From the NCBI RefSeq assembly GCF_001293525.1, contig NZ_BBYR01000006.1, positions 1-64,000 on the forward strand: a stretch of DNA of 64,000 bases, read 5' to 3'. The notes under the pieces were generated by a model. That model made no database searches. It was not told the origin of the DNA and saw nothing but the letters and a program-made list of their open reading frames with translations. Position numbers and translations under genes: made by a program. The number at the start of each line of letters is the position of its first letter. Position 1 is the stretch's first letter. Of this stretch, positions 35,857-45,345 are shown piece by piece. The stretch is from Pseudideonella sakaiensis (GTDB lineage: Bacteria > Pseudomonadota > Gammaproteobacteria > Burkholderiales > Burkholderiaceae_C).

Positions 35857-36882
35857 TCAGCCGCTGCGCAGGCTGGACCCGCGCACCAGCAGGCGGCCCT
35901 GCAACACGACGCGACGGGGCGCCCGCGCCGGCTCGGCCAGGCGCTGCAGCAGCAGTTCGGCCGCGCTGCGCCCGATGTCGTCGGTCGGCTGGGCCAGCAC
36001 CGTGATGGCCGGCTCGGTCATGCTCGTCCAGTCGTTGTCGTCGAAGCCGGCCAGCGCGAGCGCGTGGGGCATCGCCAGGCCGGCGGCCCGCACCGCGCGC
36101 CAGGCGCCGAGGAGCAGCAGGCCGCTGGTGGCCAGCAGCGCGTCGGGCCGCGTGGCCGCCGGTCCGGCCAGCAGGCGCGCCGCGCCGGCCTCGCCTGCCG
36201 CGGCGTCCGGCCGCAGCGCCACCACGTGCGGCGGCAGGCCCGCGTCGCGCAGCGCCGCCTCGTAGCCGGCCTGGCGCTGCTGGCCGGTGGTGCTGCGCGC
36301 GCCGGCCAGCAGCGCGATGCGCCGGCAGCCCTGGTCCAGCAGGTGCCGGGTCAGCATGGCCGCCGCCCCGACGTTGTCGAGCAGCACCGCCTCCGTGGCC
36401 GACCCCGGCGGCGCGCGGTCGACCAGCACGAGGGGGAACGGCCACGGGCCCGGCGCGTGCTGCTGGGTGAACTCGAGCGTCGGCGCCAGGATCACGCCGC
36501 TCGCGCGCTCATCGGCCATGAGCTCGAGGTAGGTCCGCTCCTTCGCCGGGTCCTCGTCGCTGTTGCAGAGGATCAGGCGCAGACCGGCCGCATACGCCAT
36601 GTCTTCCACGGCCCGGCTGATCGCGGTGAAGAAGGGGTTGCGGATGTCGGCGACCACCAGCCCGATCAGCGAGGTGCGGCGCTGGCGCAGGCGCCGCGCC
36701 GCCAGGCTGGGCCGCCAGCCGAGCTCGGCCATGGCCTGCTGCACGCGTTCGCGCAGCGCCGGACGAACCGCCTCGGCATCGCTCAGCACGCGCGAGACCG
36801 TGGTCCTCGAGACGCCGGCGCGCTGCGCCACGTCCTTGATGCTGGCGCGCTCAGGCGCGGAGGGAGGCACGGAGGAAGGCAT
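35857..36882 (-). CDS. LacI-family regulator of the fructose PTS (FruR-like)
   Basis: 341 residues. [23 protein letters not shown] (about 14-33) with hinge helix [10 protein letters not shown], then a periplasmic-binding-like effector domain ([42 protein letters not shown]). It diverges from the fruBKA operon. A TATCGATTCC palindrome lies before its own start and a better copy before fruB, so it probably represses both, with fructose 1-phosphate as the usual inducer of such proteins (inference). Confidence 0.92.
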   Translation of the reverse strand: MPSSVPPSAPERASIKDVAQRAGVSRTTVSRVLSDAEAVRPALRERVQQAMAELGWRPSLAARRLRQRRTSLIGLVVADIRNPFFTAISRAVEDMAYAAGLRLILCNSDEDPAKERTYLELMADERASGVILAPTLEFTQQHAPGPWPFPLVLVDRAPPGSATEAVLLDNVGAAAMLTRHLLDQGCRRIALLAGARSTTGQQRQAGYEAALRDAGLPPHVVALRPDAAAGEAGAARLLAGPAATRPDALLATSGLLLLGAWRAVRAAGLAMPHALALAGFDDNDWTSMTEPAITVLAQPTDDIGRSAAELLLQRLAEPARAPRRVVLQGRLLVRGSSLRSG

Positions 36883-36898
36883 GCGGATCGCCTCGTCT

Positions 36899-36912
36899 TG
36901 GTATCGATTCCT
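36899..36912. promoter_or_regulatory. Operator copy near the LacI-type gene (GGTATCGATTCC)
   Basis: The 12-nt core at 36900-36911 matches the perfect operator at 37030-37041 in 11 of 12 positions and lies 17 nt upstream of the regulator's start codon on the minus strand. Candidate autoregulatory site. Confidence 0.6.
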
Positions 36913-37028
36913 GGATTCTCGGCAGCCTGACCGGCATTAACGTCCCCGAAAGATCAGTATTTACCCTCGTTTGACCCCATTCGAACCGCGGAATCCTGGA
37001 CGGCAGCGAGTCGATGGCCGAATAATTC

Positions 37029-37042
37029 TGGAATCGATTCCA
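37029..37042. promoter_or_regulatory. Perfect LacI-type operator TGGAATCGATTCCA before fruB
   Basis: A 14-nt perfect palindrome with the central CG typical of LacI-family operators, 17 nt before the GTG start of fruB. The distance between the two operator copies is 130 nt (36899 to 37029), about 12-13 helix turns, compatible with looping. Confidence 0.7.
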
Positions 37043-37059
37043 AGAATGCTGGAGACACC

Positions 37060-39600
37060 GTGGAGCCCAACGCCACCACCCCCGTCCAGGTCCGGCTGGA
37101 CGCGCACCCCGTCGACCGTGACGATGCCGTGCGCAGCGCCGGCGCGCTGCTGGTGCAGGCCGGCTTCTGCGATGCGGCCTACGTGGACAGCCTGCTGCGC
37201 CGCGAGCAGGTCGCCACCACCTGGCTGGGCCAGGGCGTCGCGATCCCGCACGGCATGGTCGAGGACAAGGGCCTGGTGCGCCGCACCGGCCTGGCGGTGC
37301 TGCAGGTGCCGCAGGGCGTGGCCTGGGGCAGCGCCGGCCGGCCGGTGCAGCTGGTGGTGGCCATCGCGGCGGCCTCGGACGAACACATCGCCGTGCTGCG
37401 CCGGCTCACGCGCCTGATGCGCGACGAGCGCCGCATCGCGCAACTGGTGCGCACGCCACGCGCCGAGGACATCGTCGCCGCGCTGACGAGCGACAGCGCG
37501 CCCGAGGCCGGCGCCCTGCCCGCGCAGGACTTCGCGCGGGGCCTGGACCTCACGCTGAACTACCCGAACGGGTTGCATGCCCGTCCCGCCGGCCAGTGGG
37601 CGCAGCTGGCGGCGCGCTTCCAGGCCGCGCTGCGGGTCCGCCATGGCGACGCGGTGGCCGATGCCGGCAACGTGGCCGCGCTGCTGAGCCTGGGCGCGGG
37701 CCGGGGCGCCGCGCTGCGGCTCTCGGCCGAGGGCCCGGACGCCGACGCGGCGCTGGCCGCGCTGCGCGAGCTGGTGCAGCGCCTCGGCGACGAGGAAACC
37801 CGGCAGGCCGGGCAGGCCGCCGCCCGCCAGGCGCAGGCCCAGGGGCTCGGCCGCCTGCTCGGCGACTGGCAGCCGGCCGCCCGCCAGACCGTCTGCGGCA
37901 TCGCCGCCAGCCCCGGGCTGGTGATCGGCACGCTGGTCAGCGCCGAGGCCGCCACGCTGGAGGTGGCCGATGCGCACCTGGGCATCGCCGAAGAGGCGGC
38001 CCGGCTCGACCGCGCGCTGAACGCCGCCGCGGCCCAGATCCATGCCTTGGCCGAGCAGGCCCGCGCGCAGGGCCGTACCGAGCAGGCCGGCATCTTCGAC
38101 GCGCACGCCCAGCTGCTGCGCGACGGCGCGCTGCTGCGCGAGGTCAGCCGCCTGGTGGTGCAGGCCCACGGCGCGGCGTGGGCCTGGCGCCACGTGCTGA
38201 GCGGGCGCGTGGCCGCCCAGCGCGCCCTGCCCGACGCCACGCTGGCCGCACGCGCCGCCGACCTGCAGGACGTCGGCGAGCGCGTGCTGCGGCATCTGCT
38301 GGGCCGCGGCGACGAGGCCGGCACGGACCCGTCCGCCTGGCCGCGCGACGCCCTGCTGCTGGCCGACGACCTCTCGCCCTCGGTCACCGCGCAGATCGAC
38401 GTGCAGCGCGTGAAAGGCTTCTGCACCGCGCGGGGCGGCCCGACCGCCCACACGGCCATCCTGGCGCGCGCGCTGGGCCTGCCGGCCGTGGTGGCCGCGG
38501 GCCCCGGCCTGCTGCAGCTGCCCCCCGGCGAGCGCGCCATCCTCGACGGCTACCGCGGCCGGCTGCACATCGCGCCGACCGAGGCCGCGCTCGGCGAAGC
38601 ACGGGCCCTGATCGACCGGCTGGCCCGGCACCAGGCCGAGGAAGCCGCCAGCCGCCTGCAGCCCGCCACCACCACCGACGGCCACACGCTGGAGATCGCC
38701 GCCAACGTGAACCGCGCCGACCAGGTGCCGCGCGCGCTCGAGCAGGGCGCCGAGGGCGTGGGCCTGATGCGCACCGAGTTCCTGTTCCTGGAACGCGACC
38801 ACGTGCCCGGGGAGGACGAACAGTTCGGCGTCTACCAGGCGATGGTGCAGGCCCTCGGCGGCCGCCCGCTGATCGTGCGCACGCTGGACATCGGCGGCGA
38901 CAAGCAGGTGCCGCACCTGAACCTGCCGGCGGAGGAGAACCCCTTCCTGGGCGTGCGCGGCGCGCGCCTGTGCCTGCAGCGCGACGACCTGCTGCTGCCG
39001 CAGCTGCGTGCGCTGGTGCGCGCCGCGCAGACGGGGCCGCTGTCCATCATGTTCCCGATGATCAGCACGGTGGACGAGGTCCGGCGCCTCAAGGCCCGCC
39101 TGGCCGAGGTGCAGCGCGCGCTGGGACTGACCGGCACCGCCATCCCCGTGGGCATCATGATCGAGGTGCCGTCCGCCGCGCGCCTGGCCGACCGGCTGGC
39201 CCCGCACGTCGACTTCTTCTCCATCGGCACCAACGACCTCACGCAGTACACGCTGGCCGTGGACCGCCAGCATCCGCAGCTGGCCGGCATGGCCGACAGC
39301 CTCCACCCCGCCGTGCTGCGGCTGGTCGCCGACACCGTGACCGGTGCGCGGCGGCACGGGCGCTGGGTGGGCGTGTGCGGCGGCCTGGCCGGCGAGCCGC
39401 TGGGCGCGGCGCTGCTCGCAGGCCTGGGCGTGCAGGAACTGAGCATGAGCGTGGGGGACCTCGGCGCCATCAAGGCCCTGCTGCGGCGGCACGGCCTGGC
39501 CGAGCTGCAGGACCTGGCCCGGCAGGCGCTGGACATGGACGATGGCGAGCAGGTGCGCGCGCTCGGCGCACGCCTGCGCAGTGCCGCGGAGGGCGTGTGA
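37060..39600 (+). CDS. fruB: Fructose PTS multiphosphoryl transfer protein (EIIA-HPr-EI)
   Basis: 846 residues from GTG 37060. Three PTS domains in order: EIIA-Fru (about 5-148; phospho-His64 in GVAIPHGMVEDKG), HPr (about 162-250; His173 in NGLHARPAGQW), enzyme I (about 275-840; His464 in GGPTAHTAILAR, IEVPSAARLADRL, FFSIGTNDLTQYTLAVDR, and Cys in VGVCGGLAG). One polypeptide therefore carries phosphate from PEP to the EIIB of FruA. Many betaproteobacteria and pseudomonads have this fused form as their only sugar PTS. It ends in TGATG with fruK. Controlled by the divergent LacI-type protein through the palindrome 17 nt upstream. Confidence 0.96.
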   Translation: MEPNATTPVQVRLDAHPVDRDDAVRSAGALLVQAGFCDAAYVDSLLRREQVATTWLGQGVAIPHGMVEDKGLVRRTGLAVLQVPQGVAWGSAGRPVQLVVAIAAASDEHIAVLRRLTRLMRDERRIAQLVRTPRAEDIVAALTSDSAPEAGALPAQDFARGLDLTLNYPNGLHARPAGQWAQLAARFQAALRVRHGDAVADAGNVAALLSLGAGRGAALRLSAEGPDADAALAALRELVQRLGDEETRQAGQAAARQAQAQGLGRLLGDWQPAARQTVCGIAASPGLVIGTLVSAEAATLEVADAHLGIAEEAARLDRALNAAAAQIHALAEQARAQGRTEQAGIFDAHAQLLRDGALLREVSRLVVQAHGAAWAWRHVLSGRVAAQRALPDATLAARAADLQDVGERVLRHLLGRGDEAGTDPSAWPRDALLLADDLSPSVTAQIDVQRVKGFCTARGGPTAHTAILARALGLPAVVAAGPGLLQLPPGERAILDGYRGRLHIAPTEAALGEARALIDRLARHQAEEAASRLQPATTTDGHTLEIAANVNRADQVPRALEQGAEGVGLMRTEFLFLERDHVPGEDEQFGVYQAMVQALGGRPLIVRTLDIGGDKQVPHLNLPAEENPFLGVRGARLCLQRDDLLLPQLRALVRAAQTGPLSIMFPMISTVDEVRRLKARLAEVQRALGLTGTAIPVGIMIEVPSAARLADRLAPHVDFFSIGTNDLTQYTLAVDRQHPQLAGMADSLHPAVLRLVADTVTGARRHGRWVGVCGGLAGEPLGAALLAGLGVQELSMSVGDLGAIKALLRRHGLAELQDLARQALDMDDGEQVRALGARLRSAAEGV

Positions 39601-40565
39601 TGACCGGGACGCTGCAGGTCGTGACCCTGACGCCGAACCCGGCGATCGACCACACGGTCACGCTGGAACGGCTGGTGCCGGGCGCCGTGCACCGGGCGCG
39701 GTCCGAGCAGTTCGAGGCCGGCGGCAAGGGCATCGGCGTGGCCGCCGTGCTGGCGGCGCTCGGCGTGCGCGTGGCCGCGGGCGGCTGGCTCGGCGCGGAG
39801 AACCCGCAGCGCTTCGAGCGCAGCTTCGCGCAGGCCGGCATCGTGGACGCGATGTGGCGCGTGCCGGGCCGCACCCGCACCAACATCAAGCTGGCCGACG
39901 CCGAACGCGGCGAGACCACCGACATCAACCTGCCGGGCATCGCCTTCGACGCTTCGCTGCTGGCCGGCGCCGAGGCCGGCCTGCTGCAGACGCTGCGGCC
40001 GCGGGTCGGCCCCGGCACCTGGCTCACCGTGGCCGGCAGCCTGCCCCCCGGGGTCACCCCGGCCGACCTGGCGCGCCTGGCCGACACGCTGCGCGCGCAG
40101 GGCGCGCGGCTGATGCTGGACACCGGCGGCACCACGCTGCGCGCGCTGCTCGAGGTGCTGCGTCCGGCGCCCGACTTCGTCAAGCCCAACCGCGCGGAGC
40201 TGGAAGACCTGGTCGGCCACCCGCTGCCCTCGCCGGGCGCCGTGGCCGACGCGGCCGCACAGCTGCAGCAGCGCGGCGTCGCGCTGGTCGTGGTGTCCCT
40301 CGGCGGCGACGGCGCCGTCATCGCCAGCCAGGGCCGGCGCTGGTTCGCTGCCACGCCACCCGTGCCCGTGGCCACCACCGTGGGCGCCGGCGACGCGCTC
40401 GTGGCCGGCACGCTGGCCGCACTGATCCGCGGCCGCGCGCCGCTGGACGCCGCCGTGTTCGGCATGGCCTGCGCGGCCGCGCGCATCCAGCGCATCGCCC
40501 CCGGCCTGCCGCCGCTCGCCGAGATCGACGCGCTGGCCGCGCAGATCCGGCCCCACGCCCTCTGA
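39600..40565 (+). CDS. fruK: 1-phosphofructokinase
   Basis: 321 residues, PfkB family. Starts VVTLTPNPAIDHTVTLERLVPG, with substrate motif EAGGKGIGVAAVLAALG (GGKG(I/N)N-like, but Val in place of Asn: GIGVA) and the catalytic TTVGAGDALVAGTLAAL near the C-terminus. Converts fructose 1-phosphate to fructose 1,6-bisphosphate. The ATG shares one base with the fruB stop. 31 nt precede fruA. Length typical. Confidence 0.95.
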   Translation: MTGTLQVVTLTPNPAIDHTVTLERLVPGAVHRARSEQFEAGGKGIGVAAVLAALGVRVAAGGWLGAENPQRFERSFAQAGIVDAMWRVPGRTRTNIKLADAERGETTDINLPGIAFDASLLAGAEAGLLQTLRPRVGPGTWLTVAGSLPPGVTPADLARLADTLRAQGARLMLDTGGTTLRALLEVLRPAPDFVKPNRAELEDLVGHPLPSPGAVADAAAQLQQRGVALVVVSLGGDGAVIASQGRRWFAATPPVPVATTVGAGDALVAGTLAALIRGRAPLDAAVFGMACAAARIQRIAPGLPPLAEIDALAAQIRPHAL

Positions 40566-40596
40566 ACGAGCCCTCTGAACGACGGAGACACCCGCC

Positions 40597-42345
40597 ATGG
40601 CCCCCCTCCTTGCCATCACCGCCAGCCAGGCCGGCCCCGCGCACAGCTTCATGCTGGGCGAGGCACTGCGCGCGGCCGCCGCCCGCCTGGGGCACGAGCT
40701 CGAGCTGCGCGTGGTCAGCAGCTTTGGCACCCCGGAAGGCTTCTCGCCGGAGGCACTGGCCGCCGCCCCGGCCGTGATCCTGGCGGCGGACGCGGGCAGC
40801 GGCATCGACCGCCGCGGGCTGCCGGCCGACCGGCTGCTCGAGGTCGCCCCCGAGGCGGTGTTCCGTGATCCGGGCCAGGTCGTGCAGCAGGCGCTGGCGC
40901 GGCTGGGCATCGCGACGGCGCCTGCGGCGCCCGCGGTGCCCGCCGCCGGCCCGCCGCTGCGCATCGTCGCGATCACCGCCTGCCCGACCGGCGTGGCCCA
41001 CACCTTCATGGCCGCGGAGGCGCTGGAACAGGGCGCGCGGGCGCGGGGCCACCGGATCCACGTCGAGACGCAGGGCTCGGTCGGGGCCCAGAACACCCTG
41101 GGCGCCCAGGCCATCGCCGAGGCCGACCTCGTGCTGATCGCCGCCGACACCCAGGTCGACCGCGCACGCTTCGTCGGCAAGCGGCTGTACAGCGCGAGCA
41201 CCAAGGCCGCCATCCACGACGCCACCGCACTGATCGGCCAGGCGCGCGCCGAAGCGACCCCCTGGCAGGCGGACACGGCGCCCGCGGCGGCGACCGCGGC
41301 CCCGGCCGCCGCGGCCACCCGGTCCGCCGCCAGCGGCCCCTACAAGCACCTGATGACCGGCGTGTCCTTCATGCTGCCCTTCGTGGTCGCGGGCGGCCTG
41401 CTGATCGCGCTGGCCTTCGCGCTGGGCGGCATCTACGTCTACGACGACGCGCACCAGGGCAGCCTCGGCTGGTCGCTGTTCCAGGTCGGCGCCAAGGCGG
41501 CCTTCGCGCTGATGGTGCCGGTGCTGGCCGGCTACATCGCCTTCTCGATCGCGGACCGCCCCGGCATCGCGCCCGGCATGATCGGCGGCATGCTCGCCGG
41601 CACCGTGGGCGCGGGCTTCCTGGGCGGCATCGCCGCGGGCTTCATCGCCGGCTATGCGGTGAAGGGGCTGAATCGCTGGATCCGGCTGCCGCGCGGGCTG
41701 GAGGGGCTCAAGCCGGTGCTGCTGCTGCCGCTGCTGGGCTCGGCCATCGTCGGCCTGCTGATGCTGATGGTGATCGGCACGCCGGTGGCGGCCGCGATGA
41801 CCGCGCTGACCGAGTGGCTCAAGGGCATGCAGAGCACCAGCGCCGTGCTGCTGGGCATCGTGCTGGGCGCGATGATGGCCGCCGACATGGGCGGGCCCAT
41901 CAACAAGGCGGCCTACGTGTTCGCCACCTCGCTGATCGCCAGCGGCGTGGCCACGCCGATGGCCGCCGCGATGGCCGCGGGCATGGTGCCGCCACTGGGC
42001 ATCGCGCTGGCCTGCCGCCTGTTCCCCAGCCGCTTCAACGCCGAGGAACGCGAGGCCGGCAAGGCTGCCGCGGTGCTGGGCCTGGCCTTCATCACCGAAG
42101 GCGCCATCCCCTTCGTGGCGCGCGACCCGCTGCGCGTCATCCCCGCCTGCGTGCTCGGAGCCGCCACGGCCGGCGCGCTGTCGATGGGCTGGGGCGTGGC
42201 GCTGCAGGCGCCGCACGGCGGTGTGTTCGTGCTGGCCATCCCGAACGCGGTGAACCACCTGCTGCCGTACGGCGCGGCCCTCGTGGCCGGCAGCGTGGTG
42301 ACGGCGCTGGCGCTGGGGCTGCTGAAGAAGAAGGTCGGCGCGTGA
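40597..42345 (+). CDS. fruA: Fructose PTS permease EIIB'BC
   Basis: 582 residues. A first EIIB-like domain (1-105) lacks the phosphorylatable Cys ([12 protein letters not shown] where the second copy has [12 protein letters not shown]); the second EIIB domain (about 121-225) has Cys129. An Ala/Pro linker follows, then the EIIC membrane domain (about 247-580) with [38 protein letters not shown] and [12 protein letters not shown]. The same B'-B-C order is known from E. coli FruA. Imports fructose as fructose 1-phosphate for FruK. Confidence 0.96.
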   Translation: MAPLLAITASQAGPAHSFMLGEALRAAAARLGHELELRVVSSFGTPEGFSPEALAAAPAVILAADAGSGIDRRGLPADRLLEVAPEAVFRDPGQVVQQALARLGIATAPAAPAVPAAGPPLRIVAITACPTGVAHTFMAAEALEQGARARGHRIHVETQGSVGAQNTLGAQAIAEADLVLIAADTQVDRARFVGKRLYSASTKAAIHDATALIGQARAEATPWQADTAPAAATAAPAAAATRSAASGPYKHLMTGVSFMLPFVVAGGLLIALAFALGGIYVYDDAHQGSLGWSLFQVGAKAAFALMVPVLAGYIAFSIADRPGIAPGMIGGMLAGTVGAGFLGGIAAGFIAGYAVKGLNRWIRLPRGLEGLKPVLLLPLLGSAIVGLLMLMVIGTPVAAAMTALTEWLKGMQSTSAVLLGIVLGAMMAADMGGPINKAAYVFATSLIASGVATPMAAAMAAGMVPPLGIALACRLFPSRFNAEEREAGKAAAVLGLAFITEGAIPFVARDPLRVIPACVLGAATAGALSMGWGVALQAPHGGVFVLAIPNAVNHLLPYGAALVAGSVVTALALGLLKKKVGA

Positions 42346-42379
42346 GCCTGCCGCAGCGCGACGGGGTGCCGGGTCGGGA

Positions 42380-43348
42380 TCAGTCGTTCGGGGTGAAGCC
42401 GGCAGCCTGCACGACCGGCCCCCACAAGGCCAGCTCGCGCGCCTGCAGGCGGGCCAGCTCAGCCTCCGTGGTCGGTGCCGGCACCAGCCCCAGCACGGCC
42501 ACCCGATCCTTCGCGGCCGGTGTGCGCAGCCCGGCGGTGACCGCCGCGCGGATCTTCTCGGCAGACGCCGGCGGCATGTGGGCCGGCCCGTAGAGGCCGA
42601 ACCACAGCGGCACGTCGATGTCGATGCCGAACTCCTTGAACGTCGGCACGCCCTCGACGAAGCTCGAGCGGCTTTCACCCGAGGTGGCGAGGATCCGCAG
42701 CTTGCCGGCCTTGTGCAAGGCCAGGGCCTCGGTGACCGGCGTGACGGCCATCGGCACGACGCCGGCGACGAGGTCGAGCAGCGCGGGCATCGATCCGCGG
42801 TACGGGACGTGCGTCAGCGGGATGCCCAGTTCCTTGCCCACCGTGATGCCGAGGAAGTGGGGCAGCGTGCCGGCGCCGGGCGAGGCGAAGCTGGTCTTGT
42901 CGCCGGCGGCCTTCAGAGCGGCGCGCAGGCCGGCGGCATCGCGCGCCGTGATGGTCGACGCCACCGTGAGGGCGTAGTCGCCGACCGCCAGCCGCGTGAT
43001 CGGCGTGAAGTCCTTCGTCGGGTCGAAGCGCAGCGACTTGAAGACGTGCGGGAACAGGGTCATCGGCCCCTGCGGCGCCACCAGCAGCGTGTCGCCGTCG
43101 GGAGCTGCGTTCTTCACCTGTTCGACGGCCAGGCGCCCGGCTGCACCGGTCCTGTTCTCGACGACCACCGTGCGGCCGAGCGTCGTCTGCAACTGGTCGG
43201 CCACGAGGCGCGCCAGCGAGTCGACGCTGCCGCCCGGCGCGAAGCCGGTGATGACCTTCACCGGCGTGGTCTGGGCAGGGGCCGGCGCCCCGAGCAGCAG
43301 GCCGGCGACGGCCGCGACGGCGGCCAGCCCTCGATGAAGCTTGAGCAT
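42380..43348 (-). CDS. Bug-family substrate-binding protein
   Basis: 322 residues with a signal peptide (LAAVAAVAGLLLGAPAPAQT). Bug motifs: VITGFAPGGSVDSLARLVADQL and VVENRTGAAGRLAVEQVKNAAPDG. Convergent with fruA across 34 nt. It lies 94 nt downstream of the sulfatase gene on the same strand, so possibly co-transcribed; it might bind the alcohol, acid or sulfate ester handled by that enzyme (inference). No TctA/B subunits nearby. Confidence 0.93.
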   Translation of the reverse strand: MLKLHRGLAAVAAVAGLLLGAPAPAQTTPVKVITGFAPGGSVDSLARLVADQLQTTLGRTVVVENRTGAAGRLAVEQVKNAAPDGDTLLVAPQGPMTLFPHVFKSLRFDPTKDFTPITRLAVGDYALTVASTITARDAAGLRAALKAAGDKTSFASPGAGTLPHFLGITVGKELGIPLTHVPYRGSMPALLDLVAGVVPMAVTPVTEALALHKAGKLRILATSGESRSSFVEGVPTFKEFGIDIDVPLWFGLYGPAHMPPASAEKIRAAVTAGLRTPAAKDRVAVLGLVPAPTTEAELARLQARELALWGPVVQAAGFTPND

Positions 43349-43442
43349 GCGATGTCTCCGTGGTCTTTGCGCGGCTGCAGTGCCGTGCGGTGGGTGGAAT
43401 CGTTCGGTCTCTCTCTCGTGGTCGCGGGCGGCGTGAGGGCGT

Positions 43443-44765
43443 TCAACGCTGCGGCATGTCCTTCGCCGAGTAGCCCAGGCTCACCGTCGCGTCGGCCGGT
43501 ATCGGCGGCATCGTGGCGTCCCAGGCCAGCCAGGCCTCGCGCATCGCCTGCAGGCGCCGCGGGTCCCGGCCGGCCAGGTTCGCGCGCTCGCGCGCATCGG
43601 CCGCGATGTCGAACAGGTACTCGTGCTCGTCGACCTGCAGGTACTTCCAGCGTCCATCGCGCATCGCACGCTGGCGGCGGTGCTTCATGCGCCAGTACAT
43701 CGGGCGCTCGAAGCGATCCGCGGGCCGTTGCAGCAGGCCTCGCAGCGAGACACCATCGAGCGGGAAGTCCGGATGCGGCTGGCCACCGCCGAGATCGAGC
43801 ATCGTCGCCGACCAGTCCATCGTCATGCAGTGCTGGTCGCTGTGCGATCCGGCCGCGATCCCGTTCGGCCAGTGCGCGACCCAGGGCACGCGGATGCCGC
43901 CCTCGGTCAGGTCCATCTTGCCGCCCACCAGCGGCCAGTTGTCGGAGAAGCGCTCGCCGCCGTTGTCGCTGGTGAAGACGATCAAGGTGTCGTCGAGCAG
44001 GCGCTCGTCACGCAGCGCCTGCACCAGCTGGCCGATGCCCTCGTCCATGTGGTGGATCATGCGGCGGTAGCGGTCCACGTTGCCGCCATGCAGGTGAAAC
44101 AGGTTCGCGGCCACTTCGGGCGCGATCCCGGCATCGTCGCGGGTCTCCCACGGCCAGTGCGGTGCGGTGTAGTGCAGGCTCAGGAAGAAGGGCTGGCCGT
44201 CGCGCGCCCGCTCGGCGCGGTGCTTCACGTGGTCGACGGCACGCGCGGAGAGGACATCGGTCAGGTAGCCGACCTCGCGGTGGGGCTCCTCGCCGAGATA
44301 CAGGTCGTGGTCACCGCTGCCCGAGCAGTGCGTGAAGTAATCGACGCCACCGGCCATGATGCCGAAGAACTCGTCGTAGCCCGAGCGCAGCGGCCCGAAG
44401 GCGGGCGGGTAGCCGAGGTGCCATTTGCCGACCAGCGCGGTGTGGTAGCCGGCCTCGCGCAGCAGCGAGGGCAGCGTCGGCGTGTCGGGCGGCAGGCCGA
44501 GCGTGGTGCTGCCCTTGCTGCGGCTGTTGATCGGCTCTTCCAGCGCGCCGCGCAGGCGGTACTGGTAGCGCATCGTGATCATCGCGAAGCGCGTGGGCGA
44601 GCACACCGGCGAGTTGGCATAGCCCTCGGTCAGCCGCAGCCCGCCGGCGGCCAGGGCGTCGATGTGCGGCGAGACCGCGCCGAAAGGCGCTTCGCGGCCG
44701 CCGTAGCAGCCGAGGTCCGCGTAGCCGAGGTCGTCGGCGACGATGTAGATGAGGTTGGGCTTCAT
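43443..44765 (-). CDS. Type I sulfatase (formylglycine-dependent arylsulfatase family)
   Basis: 440 residues. Metal-site Asp11/Asp12 in IYIVADDLGYADLG, and the modification box Cys55-Ser-Pro-Thr-Arg (VCSPTRF), in which Cys is turned to formylglycine; LVGKWHLGYPPAFGP (Lys/His site) and FTSDNGGE (metal Asp/Asn) follow. No signal peptide is seen, so it is probably cytoplasmic, which is unusual among arylsulfatases. A MarR gene diverges 29 nt away. Substrate could be an aryl or alkyl sulfate, a phosphonate ester or a similar compound. Confidence 0.92.
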   Translation of the reverse strand: MKPNLIYIVADDLGYADLGCYGGREAPFGAVSPHIDALAAGGLRLTEGYANSPVCSPTRFAMITMRYQYRLRGALEEPINSRSKGSTTLGLPPDTPTLPSLLREAGYHTALVGKWHLGYPPAFGPLRSGYDEFFGIMAGGVDYFTHCSGSGDHDLYLGEEPHREVGYLTDVLSARAVDHVKHRAERARDGQPFFLSLHYTAPHWPWETRDDAGIAPEVAANLFHLHGGNVDRYRRMIHHMDEGIGQLVQALRDERLLDDTLIVFTSDNGGERFSDNWPLVGGKMDLTEGGIRVPWVAHWPNGIAAGSHSDQHCMTMDWSATMLDLGGGQPHPDFPLDGVSLRGLLQRPADRFERPMYWRMKHRRQRAMRDGRWKYLQVDEHEYLFDIAADARERANLAGRDPRRLQAMREAWLAWDATMPPIPADATVSLGYSAKDMPQR

Positions 44766-44794
44766 GGGGCAGGGTCGCCGCGGTAGAGTGCGGC

Positions 44795-45325
44795 ATGGTT
44801 GCTGACAAAGGCACGCCGGGCACCGGGCCCTCGACGGTACTGGACGACCTGCTGCTGTACCGCCTGACCCGCCTGCTGGCGAGCGCCGGCTCGCTGGTGG
44901 TGCGCCAGTGCGAGGGCCGGCACGGCATCACCCGCCGCGAATGGCGCCTGATCGCGATCCTGGCGCAGCGCGGGCCCCTGCTGTCGTCCGAACTGGCCGC
45001 CCATGCGCACCTGCAGCGCAGCCGCACCTCGGCGGCCGTGACCTCGCTGGTGTCGAAGGGGCTCGGCGTGCGGACGCCGATGCCGGGCAACCGGCGGCAG
45101 GTCCAGGTCGCGCTGACGGCCAGCGGCCGCGCCATCCACGACGACATGATGCCCTTCGTCGCCACGCTGAATGCCGAGCTCTACGCGGCGCTCCCGCCCG
45201 CCGACGCCGCGCGGCTGGACGAGATGCTCGAGCGCCTCCAGGCCCAGGCCGATCGGATGGCGATGACCGTGGAGGTGCCCAAGGACGAGCGGCGCAAGGG
45301 GCGCCGGCGGACGGGCGACGGCTGA
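44795..45325 (+). CDS. MarR-family transcriptional regulator
   Basis: 176 residues. Winged HTH: GITRREWRLIAILAQRGPLL, LAAHAHLQRSRTSAAVTSLV, wing GNRRQVQVALTASGRA. The start is ATG 44795, only 29 nt from the divergent sulfatase start, so the two promoters overlap and the MarR protein probably controls both. Its end faces the tannase-like gene (20 nt apart). Confidence 0.92.
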   Translation: MVADKGTPGTGPSTVLDDLLLYRLTRLLASAGSLVVRQCEGRHGITRREWRLIAILAQRGPLLSSELAAHAHLQRSRTSAAVTSLVSKGLGVRTPMPGNRRQVQVALTASGRAIHDDMMPFVATLNAELYAALPPADAARLDEMLERLQAQADRMAMTVEVPKDERRKGRRRTGDG

Positions 45326-45345
45326 GCCGACCGGGCGCCGGGGCC

